Shown here one piece after another: positions 29,555-40,911 of a stretch of DNA of 64,000 bases. How positions within the stretch are numbered: the first letter of the stretch is position 1; every line of letters starts with the position of its first letter. The position numbers and the translations under genes are program-made. Under the pieces are notes generated by a model. That model was not told the DNA's origin. It saw only the letters and a list, made by a program, of their open reading frames with translations, and ran no database searches. The stretch is from positions 227,905 to 291,904 of the forward strand of contig ML977000.1 in NCBI GenBank assembly GCA_010015675.1. The letters run 5' to 3'. The stretch is from Byssothecium circinans (Eukaryota; Ascomycota; Dothideomycetes; Pleosporales; Massarinaceae).

Positions 29555-30594
29555 GGCGGCGGCTGAGATTTGTGATGGATCAGATTCAGACTCGTTGTCT
29601 GAGTCGGTCGGTGTCGGCGGTGTGAGGATGAGGATAGGGATGGAGAAGATGAAGGAGTGACTATGTTTGTAGGTGCGCCTTGAAGGAGGTATTGTGGAAG
29701 AGAGTGTGGAATATTCTCTTTAGAGTGCGTAGGAGGTGTTCCAAGGAACTGAGGCTCTACTTGATGTCGATGATATCGTTGAAGAGTCGTACAGGGCGGC
29801 TTTATATTGTGAAGCACCTCAGGCATGCCTGCACCTTCACCAGAATAGCCAGCACATCACCCCGCGGAACTACGCCAGGCGCGATCATCATGCAAGATCT
29901 GTACAACGTCAAAATAGCAAAATGGCGGCTGAACGGTCTGCACCGAGACACTCAGCCTGCTTGATCCTCCACCCACATTGGCCCTTCTTATCGATCGACG
30001 CCAAGATCCGGACCCAGATGTTCGGGCAAGCGCGCGTAGAGACCAAATCTTGGATGATGATTTGCTTCTCGGAAGGCCGGTTTCATGCAATATGTGCTGT
30101 GATATGCCCTTGCGATGGATGATGGCGAAGTCAGAGGCAGATTTGGCGACGTGCGCCACATGAGCCAATCAGAGATGAGACTGTAAGCGCACGACCAAAC
30201 TGTTGGGATGTACGCGCTGCATGCGGGCAAGGTGATCCTGACTGCCAGTCTCTTACTCTTTTAAGTGTGAGGCCTCAAGTGAAACAAGTGGCATTGCGCG
30301 GGTGAGGCGTAACGGAGCTGTATGGAGTGTCAACGTTTAGAATAGTGCGTAGAAACAGTGACCGCGATTGGAGGAAAGACACAGTAAAAATGCAATTAAA
30401 CGAGTGTGGACTAATAGACTGAGGCTCGGAGATAGCAGCGGCGTACGCAAGATTGAGTGATTACGTGTTGTGCAGCAACTATAGACCGAGATCGAACGCT
30501 TTTTCCATAGGAAAACTGCAAGGAGAGGAGGGAATTCGTTCAGAGAAGTTGCAGGCCCATAGTCGTCACTTCCGAATTTCCAAAATCCATGCCT
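29555..30594. other. Intergenic stretch of about 1 kb
   Basis: Several short frames on both strands, none with protein-like character or a recognised motif. Probably 5' region of the minus-strand gene at 28988 and 3' flank of the one at 30595. Confidence 0.35.
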
Positions 30595-31149
30595 TCATGT
30601 TTGTCGTTGCACAAAGTCTTGCACTGAGAGAGCCGAAAGACCAAACCATCCAACTCTGCCATTCGCAGTGATTGGCCGACCAGTTGTGTCGAATAGTTCG
30701 GAAGGGAAATGTCGTATATCCCTATGGCGGAATTGTGTCAACCACGAGGCACCTTCCCGATCGCATACTTGTAGCCACTGAGCATCCACATCTGGGACAA
30801 CCGAATTGACACCGCTGATACCCATTGTAGCTAGTTCAGAAAGGTGCGTGGAGCTGATGCGAAAGACGAGGGTCCCGTTTTCGTCATGTGAAAGGTAACC
30901 GCTAGTCGGGCGTTTGGCAGCCCAGAGAGTGAGAAACGCAGCCTCTTCAATGGGAAAAATCTTGAAGTACCGAAAGATGTCGCGCTCTGCACCTCCACCG
31001 CGAGGTCGCCATTGATCGAATGGCTTTGTGCATATGGGATCCTTGAATTGAGCTGAGCATTCCATTGACGGTAAGGAGGAAAACGGCGTCGTAGGAGCTT
31101 TGTCTATCGTGTTGGCTCGGTCGAAATTATTGGGCAGCCGCAGGGCCAT
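30595..31149 (-). CDS. Hypothetical protein, 184 residues
   Basis: Single exon from ATG 31149 (MALRLPNNFDRANTIDKAPT). Protein-like throughout: FRYFKIFPIEEAAFLTLWAA, then GTLVFRISSTHLSELATMGI, and a Trp-containing C-terminal part (DAQWLQVCDREGASWLTQFR; ANGRVGWFGLSALSVQDFVQ). No known domain, signal peptide or membrane segment recognised. It sits alone in the gene-poor 24-35 kb stretch, so it could be a lineage-specific gene or the remains of a longer one. Confidence 0.5.
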   Translation of the reverse strand: MALRLPNNFDRANTIDKAPTTPFSSLPSMECSAQFKDPICTKPFDQWRPRGGGAERDIFRYFKIFPIEEAAFLTLWAAKRPTSGYLSHDENGTLVFRISSTHLSELATMGISGVNSVVPDVDAQWLQVCDREGASWLTQFRHRDIRHFPSELFDTTGRPITANGRVGWFGLSALSVQDFVQRQT

Positions 31150-31272
31150 TACACTTTGACACGAGGTTGAATTCGGTGATGACGTGAAGGGGCATTTGGT
31201 TCCATTCGGGGGCTCGGGTGTAGGTGAAATTGGAAACCGATGGATAGAATTATGTTACAGTCCGATAGGGTG

Positions 31273-31663
31273 TCAAAAACCTTGCAGCTCTTTCGTAGGC
31301 GAGGCTTGCAGAAATGTTGCGAGACTCTTGCTCCAGGGGTGTATTAAAGCCCAAACGCTGAAGAAGTTTTTTGCATAGACCTCGGACAGTAGACTATTGT
31401 ATCTGTATTTATACAGCTTATCATCTTGTTCATAAGTTGCGATGGCGAAGAACGGATCTTGGGGTGTGTCCCGCTTCTGCTTGACGAGCATTGTCGCTGC
31501 ACGACTGACAAAGTGCACGACACCTTCGACTGAGCGGATGCCGCTATTGGCCGGGGAATAACTAACAGCGGGGCCGATAAACTGTGATACGACGAAACTC
31601 TTCGTCGTTGAGACTTGAGGTATCGGTGGGATAAACTCGAGAACGCGGAGCCTTGCCCGCCAT
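31273..31663 (-). pseudogene. Broken or cryptically spliced ORF, unidentified
   Basis: The ATG at 31663-31661 opens a 33-codon frame (MAGKAPRSRVYPTDTSSLND) that stops. An overlapping second frame continues with protein-like residues (FIGPAVSYSPANSGIRSVEG; DPFFAIATYEQDDKLYKYRY; NSLLSEVYAKNFFSVWALIH) to the stop at 31273. The two can be joined by a weak 55-bp intron (GTTTAT...ACAG) or by a single-base indel. A TATA-like AATATA lies about 130 bp upstream. Family not recognised. Confidence 0.25.
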
Positions 31664-32587
31664 GTCGCACGCAGCTTGCAGATGCTGTGAACTAGTCGAT
31701 GCGAGGGCTTTCAAAGCGAGTCACCACGAGCCGAAAGGGCACTGACACTCTTCAAGAGGAGATGCGGCGCTGTGGCAGCGCAGTATATTAGTTTGTGCTA
31801 CATTCGCAGTTTTCGTGATGTATGGAGTTCGCGAAAATGAACGGTGCAGCCAACGTACTCATCCTGAATCGAATTGATGTGCTGTAAGAAAAATGAGAAG
31901 ATGACTGAAAAAGATGATCTTTGACCCAACAGAGTACTGACGTACAGGTATCAATATCAGGCTTCCCAGCTAAGTGTGCCGAAGGGTTGCAGCGACTGGG
32001 GCCAGGGTATGAATAGCGCGGCTGTCATCGGTGAACGGACTGAGCGGCTTCGCCATGCTGATCATGAGTGCGATAGTAGGAAGGTGGAAAGAAGAAGTAC
32101 GAGAACGGTGGCTTAGCCAAAAGTCGCAGAGGAGGGCTACGTCCATGTATGAAGATGTGAGAGGAGGCCATGATGTGAGGTGTTGTCAGATGGCAGATGC
32201 ATGGCTTCGGATGTCACCCGGACGGAGAGATGAGACTAGTCTAAGATGAGATTAGACGCTCGCTTATCCCTCACCCCACTCTGAGTCTCTTGTGCTGCAA
32301 GCCTGTCACAGCTGTCTCCCAACCACTGACAGGGCAACGGAAGCCATGTTCACTGGACCTTTGCATGAAAGTATACTTGTACCTCCGAGTCAGAACTTCA
32401 CGGCTCATTCCCACGGGAGCCAGTGGAGGTCCATTTCTCTGACACACTGGGTTGAATAAGGTCACAACCTGGGTCTGCGTCGCGACGGCATTGCGACTGC
32501 ATTGCATCGTCGTTGGTGACTGTCCGAAGGCCACGCCACTTGACACAGCGTTGTCTAGTGCTGCATGAAGATGTGGAATCCAGTGGA

Positions 32588-32688
32588 AACTGTCAAGGAG
32601 ACTTTTCAAGGTGCTTCCAATTCCCAAGGAGAATATGAGACTATGGTGACTGTTCAGCTCACGTGCTTGTCCGTTCACCTTGACAGTT
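32588..32688. repeat. 11-bp perfect inverted repeat, 79-bp spacer
   Basis: AACTGTCAAGG at 32588-32598 and its exact reverse complement at 32678-32688. No coding content between the arms and no flanking target duplication seen. Confidence 0.3.
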
Positions 32689-34535
32689 CAATGTTGGATG
32701 GAAAGGAGAGAGGAGATGGGAGCATTGACACCACTTAGTAAATGAGAAACGTAGGTAGACACACCAGTCTCCGTTGTCGCCGCTACCACCGCCTGTTCTT
32801 CGCAGTATGTTCGTCGCTTTTCGACCCTACGAAGTGAAACGCGCTATACCTAGAGTCCTAGAGTCAAGAACCACAAACTTAGAAGCAAATCGTGATCACC
32901 ATTGGAATGAAAAAGAATCAAGCATCATGCTATTTACGGACCAGCCATCTACCACCTCTAGTGATTGGTCAGTGTTGCGGCACAGCAAGCCTCCAACACG
33001 TCATCTTAGTTAGCTGTAGACCGCGCTTAGTTCGTCTCACCCACTGGCTGATATACTTGTAACTGTTGGATAGGATGGGGCGATTCTCTCGCCATATGAT
33101 TGCACGTTCATGCATGCAGGGCGTCCTATTGATAGCTCAGCGCGGAACCCAGTGGGGGAAGGAGTCCGGCTTAGGAGGTAAAGATGCTGTGCAAGCATCG
33201 TTGGATCGCATAGGAGGCTGAGGAACCCATTGGAATACTCCAGCGGCATCGGATTATAGAACAAGCGCTTCGCAATTTTCATGCAACTCGCAGGTCATTG
33301 TGCGCTAACATTTATCAACTCATTACATTATCTTCACTTCAAAGCCTGGCGATCAAGAAGAAGCTTTTGCGATCAACATTCGTCCTGTTTCTCGTGTTGT
33401 CTGTGAGATTTAAGTTAGTGATCGAGGGTCTAGGGATTTAATAACGAACTGTTTTTATTTGAAGTAAGGGAATTATCACAAACATAGCCATACCATCCAA
33501 TTAATCCAATCCCCATCATCTCCAACTTTCTATGCCAGATTCTGCATTGGTCGCTCGGGATTATCATTGTAATGGTTGAATTTTAGAGGTTGAGATCTGG
33601 GTGCGTTCTTGTGAGGCTTTTATAGGTTTCGCACGATCAACATGCAAAAAGAAAGAGTGAGGTATCGGTCAATGCTTGACGAAAGATAAAAGTTTGGACG
33701 TGCGTTGTGCAAGATGTAAAATTAGAACAAGGGCAATTGAAGACTCTCTCGTGGAACGAACTGGGAGGTCCATTTCCCGCGAACCCGCAAAATGCCTGGC
33801 TCGAAATAAACGGGCCCTTCCGCTCGGCCTAGTTCCCGTCTACATTATTCGTGTTACAAGCATAAGGGTTCACCGCGAGTTATTAACAAGCCAATTGCCA
33901 ACTCAGTTCACTGACCAAAGTGAAAAGCGAATCCATTACTCCCAGGGGCCCAACTCTTGTTATCTTAACATGAACCCAATAGCGTGCAGTGTGGGTATTC
34001 GATTCGTTGAGACTCGGCCTTCCATTGTCACGTCGACAATACTTTTGTGTGATTCTATGTCTTATTCATCCTTGGTAACAATTGATCCGTCTTCAGCATG
34101 GTTGCCGCGAGAATGAGCGTGGCTCTTACGCCGATAATGGATATGACAATGTTGCCTGGACGTCTCCAATCTAGCGTTTTCGGCTCACAGCCGCTGTTCA
34201 ACGAAACGGTATTGAGGTTCGATCCGAGGCCGTCTGCCTTCGCGTACAGTCGAAATTTCGTCTCCCCACGCATATCAGTATGCGAAAAACTCGTTCACAC
34301 GGCTGCGCCTGTCCCCACATGTTCAGCCCTCTTCCAGGTCTCTTCAAATCTCCGATATGCAGAGACAAATGCAGGAACATGGCTGCAATACCCGTAGGAG
34401 ATGGCTCCTCGCTCGTCTCATCCAATCTTAGTACTGCTATATTCTGCAAGCAATGCCCTACACACTGCTCTTGCTATGAATAGCCAACATGCTCCATCGT
34501 TTCACAGAACAGTCAACGACCAAAGTAGTGAGTAC

Positions 34536-34709
34536 TCATGATTCATCTGGCGCATGGCTCTTTCTCAAGACCTCGTCTTTTTTCGGCACGTCGTCGGGAT
34601 GCGGGTTCCCTTCATGATGGCCGTCGCCCCGCAGCTTCCCCCAAAGAACGAACACGCCTAGAAGACCGAGGAGAACCCCTACGATGACGGGAGCCGCGGG
34701 ATGACGCAT
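34536..34709 (-). CDS. Small single-pass membrane protein, 57 residues
   Basis: Short ORF with ATG at 34709-34707 and stop at 34538-34536. Residues 5-24 form a clear hydrophobic helix (AAPVIVGVLLGLLGVFVLWG), then a basic KLR and a polar, His/Asp/Lys-rich tail (GDGHHEGNPHPDDVPKKDEV). The pattern of short N-terminus, one helix and hydrophilic C-terminal tail is typical of small fungal membrane proteins. The frame is GC-richer and more protein-like than its surroundings. Function and organelle unknown. It may be real, but length alone leaves room for chance. Confidence 0.5.
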   Translation of the reverse strand: MRHPAAPVIVGVLLGLLGVFVLWGKLRGDGHHEGNPHPDDVPKKDEVLRKSHAPDES

Positions 34710-35590
34710 GGTGTTGATATCTCTCCTCGATTTTCTTTATGCGTGCGCTCCCACTTCGTCTTTTTCTTTGGCTTCGTGACCTTATCGCCGTCTATCTTTC
34801 TGCTCTCTCGGATTCCTTTCGTTGGAAAGCACTTTTTCCCCCCTTTGTTTGTCGCGTGTGATAGAATAGCGTGCAGGCTGCAGATCTTTGAGATACTCCA
34901 CCCCTGGTAGTTTTCGTTGCTTGCAATGAGAATCCGAGGTGTACGAAAAGACCTCACTTTCCTTCTTTCTCCGTCGGCCTTGCCTTTGGTTTCCGAAAAT
35001 GTCCTGCTTCCGTGATTAGTTCCGCCAACGTCTCATCCACCATCTCACCCCGCTCCCACTGACCTCAACGCAATTCCAATGCGCGTATCCCGTTTCACGA
35101 AACCAGCAGCACCTTTCCCCTTTTTATAGCCTTGAACCCAGCCCCAGAAGCGCTTCAAGCCACAGTCGCAGCTTGTCTTCTAATCCTCGAAAGATGTATA
35201 AAGTTCGTAAGTTGAAAGGTTGCTTTCGCACCACAAAACCTCTTCTGCCACGGATGTACGCCTTGGAGGTAATGTCATAACTCGACGACCTGTCGTCATA
35301 AAAACGTTCTGCACACTAGCCTGATGTGGTTAAAACATGCATCTTCACCCGCAAGTCACCCCGATATGGCGGGGGTTGTCGTGCCCGGCGCGCGTGATCA
35401 GTTTGAACTTGTGAGAAACGAGGAGTGAACTGTGTAAATGATTTTGATACTCTAGTCTTTACTAGAAACTGTTGGTTCCGCTTCATCCAAATGCTCCTGC
35501 TCGCATAGACATCACAAAACACCACTCCCAGAACTCAACAGCTGGAATCACGATGACTGAATATGATAGCCTGGCCTCGCGTATAATACA
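34710..35590. other. Intergenic stretch, no gene seen
   Basis: 881 bp. Left end is a T/C-rich leader of the small membrane ORF; right end is the 3' flank of the GCP5 gene. No credible ORF. Confidence 0.35.
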
Positions 35591-38346
35591 TCAAACCCTC
35601 CCATCTCCCCCCATCCCCATCCCCGTGCCCGTCCGCTCCCACCCCAGCCTCTCTGCCAAAACTTCCCAACAGGGCTCCGCACCAACCCGTCCAACACTCC
35701 TCAATCCCGCCGTAACAAACGGTAAAAGCCTCTCAAACTCCTTCTCCACCGTCTTCAGACTATCCTCAAAGCCTGAGACACCTTCACCGCCGGCGGAAGC
35801 ACTGTGGTCGTTATCGACATTCTCTGCGTCGGAGTCGGATGAGTCGTTGAGGTTCTCTGCGATGGCAGGGATGAATGATTTGCGACGTGAGGATTTAGAT
35901 TTACTTTTAGCGTCTTTTGGTGGTTTTGTAGATGTGGATGTAGTTGCAGGACGACTGGTGGAAGGTTTGACAGAGTTCGAGGATGTAGGAGAAGGGAAAC
36001 ATTTCTCAGCAAAGATAACACCGAGATCCAAGATAGACACAATAGCCTTATGTATCGGCCTCAAGTTCTCCGAAAGCAGCGCCTGGTCTTGCAGCCTCGC
36101 GACATACTTCATATGAATACGCGCCAAGTCGTCAATATCTTCTCCTCTGATCAAGGCAGCTGTCATGTCCTCAGAAGATGCATCGATGACGGTTTCAGTG
36201 ATATAGGAGCGCATGATATCGGCGAACCAGATGAGGCGCTGACGGAGTTTGTAGCTCAGGTGCCGTAGACGGACGTCGTTGATTTGGCGGATGGTGCGTG
36301 GGGAGACGCGTTGTACGAGGTACTTCATACGGTAGGTTTGCAGGAGGAAGGTGAAGAGCTGTTGGTAGATTGGGATGGACGAGCGTTGGATGATGTTTTG
36401 GATCGGCCAGGGGAGCTAGAGTTTGTCAATATTGCATCCTTTGGGAGAGCTCGGGGCGAACTTACGGCGTAATCAAGAGATACATCTGCCAATCTCTTGA
36501 CAGAACCCTCTTGGGCCTTCGATCGTGTAGACCGCACAACCACCTTCTCTGCGCGTGTTCGCGTAAATACTGTGCTGAAGATACCGCGCGCTAATTCCGT
36601 TAACAAGAAACGGTCGTTCCAACCCTGTCCTTCAGCATCCATGCGATCGAAGATAGCATCGGCAAAGTCTTGAAAGACTGATCCATTAGCACTCAGATAT
36701 AGCGTCTTGAACTCGCTAAGGGTGTTCATAAGACCGCATTTGGTGAAAAGATACTCGCGGAGGTTGGCCGATGCGAGAGAATACTTGCTACCGATCCAAT
36801 TCTGAAAGGCGGCTTGGAATAACTCAGGGAAAGGCGATAGCGGGATTTCGGATGCATCTCCGCAGACCGTTTCGTGATCGAGTCGCGGTTCAACAGCTGA
36901 AGTGCTCAGACCGCCACCGTAGATATTAAGCTCCTTGAGAAACACAACGCTCTTCCCGGTATTGAATATCTTCTGTGCAGCTGGCTCAAGGAATGTAGGC
37001 GAACGCAGCCTGTTCTCTTGTCCTCTGCGCAGCACAAACCTATCATGCCATAGTGACGATACCTCGCTGCTTGAGTCATTCTCGAAGATGAAGAATGTCT
37101 CGTCATTCAAGCCAAGCTCGCCTGATTCCATCCACCGTCTGATAGGCTTGAGGTAGGTTTGTAGGCATTCGAAAAAGATGTGTGAGAAGAAGTCGAAGAC
37201 GTCTGCCTCAAGCGTCATTTGAGCTAGGCTGATCTGGTCGAAGAGTGTTTCGAGGTGTATAAACGGGTTGACGAGGAGTTGTGGCTCGATGTCTGTGACC
37301 ATCCGCGCAAGTCGAAGAAGGGGCCTAGATATCTTGCGTAGCTCATCATGCAGCTCAAGGAGGCTCACTGAGACCGGCGTCGCGGGCACCAGATACTTTC
37401 TCTGCAGTAGCGCTAGCGATCGATCGTATCCCGCAAGTCGTTTCCGCACTGCAGCCTCGAATGTTTGCATGAGCGGCAAAGACCAAGACTTCTTCGCCCA
37501 TTGCCGTAGTCTGTACAGCTCCCTTCCCATATCTGCAAATTGCACAAGCAGATGATCCACCGTCCTCTGCATCGCATGGCTGAGAACGTATTTCTGATTG
37601 ACTCGGATATTGCTGGTCTGTGTATCAGTCTGATATAGCGAAGTTTGAAGCCCAGCGAGCATGAACAACGTCTCCCTCACAGCCTGAAGCTCGGTAATTT
37701 CAACCTTCGCATCCTCATCATCAGGCTCGTGCTGCCAAAACTGCGCCTTCTCGAGCTCTTGAACGGTCTCATTTTCCACAGGCACCACGGAAGTTGAGGG
37801 GTCATACGTGTCGTCCTCATCTAAACTCGTCCTTGGTGTATCCTTCCATCCCTTTTTCTTGCCCACTTCTTCATACTCATCCTCTGACGAGTCGTGCCGA
37901 AAGTCCACATCTTTCCAAATTTCCTCGTCACTATACGGGTCGTCCTCTAGGATCTGCTTCCACGTCAACGGTTCCGGCGGCGTCGGCGGTCTCAATAATT
38001 CCAACGCCTCAACCTTCGAATTCTCCGTAGGTTGATCAGATAGTTGTAGCAGTAAGTAGAGATATTCCGGTACCCACTTGCTCTGCCGTTCATTGATCTC
38101 TTTGACACGCATCCCCAGCGCATCAGCCAAATCATCCCGATTTAGCACGCGAAACTTCTCATCCAAGCCCTTAAAAGACGCCTGAACGTCGAACTGATTG
38201 ACGCGAGCATACTGATGCGCCCGTAGTGCCCTAGTCGTGACGTCTTTGGCGCGCTTAAACGCTTGCCGATTGGTCTCCGGGTCGTAATCCAGTATCGAAA
38301 CAATCAGCTCGTCGGTGAGTGCCGACACTTTGGAATTCTGCGCCAT
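35591..38346 (-). CDS. Gamma-tubulin complex component 5 (GCP5)
   Basis: Two exons, 38346-36466 and 36415-35591, with a 49-bp intron (GTAAGT...TAG), give 901 residues. The N-terminal region (SILDYDPETNRQAFKRAKDV; VLNRDDLADALGMRVKEINE) matches the GCP5/Mod21-specific domain. The remainder is the gamma-tubulin-ring-complex (Spc97/Spc98) fold: VRETLFMLAGLQTSLYQ, SLLELHDELRKISRPLLRLA, WMESGELGLNDETFFIF, and LPWPIQNIIQRSSIPIYQQL where the exons meet. GCP5 is a minor component of the microtubule-nucleating ring at the spindle pole body; its presence implies a full complex rather than the reduced yeast type. A low-complexity Ser/Thr/Lys insert lies near the C-terminus. It is divergent with the mannosyltransferase gene. 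Confidence 0.9.
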
Positions 38347-38657
38347 CTTTCCTCCTCATTCTTCTGGAAATTTCGACCTCTTTAGCAAGGCATCGCAATC
38401 ACGAAATGTCGATGTTGACATCGGGGAGTCCCCCCATGCAAATCTCTACGCGTCTTCCGATGGCGCTTTCCCGCATGCCGACTAGTTCCGCACACGGGTG
38501 ACGTCCGACGCCGTGCTTCCGCGGCCATCGCACGGCGTGAAACAAACCCACCAGCGCATGAGCTACCATGTGTTTTTGCCTGCAGAGGGGATGCAGCCTG
38601 TCTCCTCCTCTTCACCATCATATCCCGAACCAAACACACGCTTAAGGATCACCGAAG
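38347..38657. promoter_or_regulatory. Divergent promoter, GCP5 / mannosyltransferase
   Basis: 311 bp between opposed starts; GC-rich. No TATA box or named element identified. Confidence 0.4.
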
Positions 38658-40089
38658 ATGGGGTTGCCAAAGGGGATGCGCATTCTTGGCGCGGCTACAC
38701 TCTGCATGCTTCTGTTCCTGATGCTACAGATGTTCAGGGCCGAGCCTGGGGCTTTACAGATGCCAGCTGCGGGGAAGGAGGGACAATGGAATGGGCAGGA
38801 GAGTAAAAGCAAGATTCAGAAGTGGGATCATGACCCACAGCTAGATCGTAAGTCGCGATATCCTTCACACGTCGTCGGGGAAAGATGGAGATGGGAGGCT
38901 AAGTGAAACTCTTGAACAGCTTCGGGAGAACCACCGGCACCATTGCGCCGCGTCGAAGGCAGCAACTACGATCCAAACAACCCGAACAGCGATCGCATAA
39001 ACGCCACGATACTGAGCTTGGTACGCAATGAGGAGCTTAAGGAGATCGTACAGAGCATGCGCGATCTCGAAAGGACATGGAATCACAAGTTCAACTACCC
39101 ATGGACCTTCTTCAACGACGTACCGTTCACGGAAGAGTTCAAGGAGAAGACCACCGCAGCTACAAAGGCAAAGACATACTATCGTGAGTGCCTCCTACCC
39201 CCACCTCCAACATTGTACCACCTTCTTCAAGCATCAAACACTGACTCACCACCGTCCCATAGATCTCGTCCCCAAAGAGCATTGGGACATTCCCTCCTGG
39301 ATAAACATGGACCTGTACCACGAGTCGGTCTCACTCCTCCGCGCCCAAAAGGTCCAATACATGGAGAAGACGTCGTACCACCAAATGTGCCGCTGGAACT
39401 CGGGCATGTTCAGCCAACACCCCGCGCTCGCAAATACGAAATACTACTGGCGTGTCGAGCCCAATGTGCATTTCTTCTGCGACGTCGACTACGATGTCTT
39501 CCGCTGGATGCAGGATCATAACAAGACGTACGGCTTCAACATCAACATCTACGACAGTCCCGAGAGCGTGGCGACGCTGTGGCCCGAGACGATGAAATTC
39601 ATACAAGACCATCCCGAGTATGTGGCTGAGAACAATGCGAGAGGGTGGCTAGAAGACGGGACGTACAGGCCTGACAACAAGAAGACGGCGAACGGATACT
39701 CGACGTGTCATTTCTGGTCCAATTTCGAAGTGGGCGATTTGGACTTTTGGCGGAGTAAAAAGTACAGGGAGTACTTTGACCATCTTGATCGGTCGGGCGG
39801 GTTCTTCTACGAGAGATGGGGCGATGCGCCCGTGCATAGTGTGGCTTTGGGGTTGTTTGAGGATAAGTCTAGGATTCACTGGTAAGTTGACACTCCTGTC
39901 ATGCTACTGTGACGATGTGCTGACTTCAACAGGTTCCGTGACATCGGTTACCAACACATCCCCTTCTTCAACTGCCCATCGAATCCAAAGTGCTCCGGCT
40001 GTACAGCAGGCCGCTTCACCGACGGCGACGACGTTCTGAGACGGGAAGACTGTCGAGCTGTCTGGTTCAAGCACGTTGGTATCGACTGA
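38658..40089 (+). CDS. Alpha-1,2-mannosyltransferase, GT15 (KRE2/MNT1/KTR type)
   Basis: Four exons, 38658-38847, 38920-39183, 39263-39881 and 39933-40089, give 409 residues. Type II topology: a short cytosolic end, one membrane anchor (residues about 8-26, ILGAATLCMLLFLMLQMF), a stem, then the GT15 domain. Seen: ATILSLVRNEELKEIVQSMR, FNYPWTFFNDVPFTEEF, YWRVEPNVHFFCDVDYDVF, CHFWSNFEVGD (the Glu is the residue usually proposed as catalytic) and the Cys-containing end CPSNPKCSGC. These Golgi enzymes extend O- and N-linked mannose chains of cell-wall glycoproteins from GDP-mannose with Mn2+. All four joins keep phase. Which KTR subfamily it belongs to was not decided. Confidence 0.93.
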
Positions 40090-40911
40090 GGACACTGATT
40101 TCACTCTGTACCACATGACACAACCTATGATAATGTTACATGCATCGCGTTGGATGCACATATACCCTGGCGCTGGCGCAGTCCGCTTGGCTCCAGCCCC
40201 CGCATCCCCCGGACGAAGATGGGCGTCGGTGTATTGTGAGTACGTTGTGCAGGATTTTGGGGGTGAGGGAAGATGATATGAAGCATAGGTATCCTGTGAA
40301 GAAGGAATATGACGGCGTGGTGTTGAGGCGTTTGGTGCTGTTGCATGAGCTGCCTTTTCTGCATTATGATTGTTCAATCTAGGTTGGACCTTGTATAAAT
40401 AAGCAAATAAATACTACAATTATAGTTGGACTTGTGTGCATGCCCCGTGAAGCGACTTATAAAGCATCATCTATATATCGAAGCTTCTGCACGTTGTCGA
40501 GGAGAATACTGGGAGAAACAGTGAAACCTGATTCTGTCCAGAAGAAGGCAATGACTCGTAGTCCGTAGACGTCACAGAAGTCTTCACACATATCTGCACA
40601 TCAAGCACAACAGCATACGAGAAAGAAATTTGAAAATCTGTACACGACCACAGCGGCATACCGCTCTCGCCCCACCCCAACTACTCCATCCCCTCTCAAT
40701 TCCGGACCGCCCATCCATGATCCGAGTATGACTCGTATGACTCACAAAAGGAAAAGAAACGTCACAATAGTGATACAGCCTCACCATCCCCATGCCCACT
40801 TCTCCAATTCCCCGTTCATTCCTATCTACATGCTGTATTGTGCGTGCGAGCTCTTTTGTATTTTATCCGTGGGGAAGGGAGGTATAGGGTAGGGTCATGC
40901 AGAGGAATCGT
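40090..40911. other. Intergenic region between convergent genes
   Basis: 822 bp of 3' flanks. An AT-rich block with AATAAATA-like sequence (40395-40420) suits a poly(A) region of the mannosyltransferase gene. No gene seen. Confidence 0.4.

Larger units (their letters stand above)
31150..34535. other. 3.4-kb gene-poor region
   Basis: The longest stretch without a convincing gene. Holds one broken minus-strand fragment (31273-31663) and an 11-bp inverted repeat (32588-32688). Other frames (for example 33676-34116 plus, 32271-32678 minus) have poor coding character. No transposase, integrase or reverse-transcriptase motif was seen, and there is no strongly AT-rich repeat-induced-mutation block. 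Confidence 0.4.

Noticed and set aside
29389..29826. 145-codon minus-strand ORF overlapping the hypothetical gene at 28988
   Set aside because: Starts upstream of and overlaps a better frame; His/Pro/Ser/Thr-rich composition typical of translated leader sequence.
33676..34116. 146-codon plus-strand ORF in the gene-poor region
   Set aside because: No motif, poor codon character, many rare-residue runs; not supported as a gene.
34198..34230. B-box-like GGTTCGATCC (possible tRNA)
   Set aside because: No A box, acceptor stem or cloverleaf could be folded around it.
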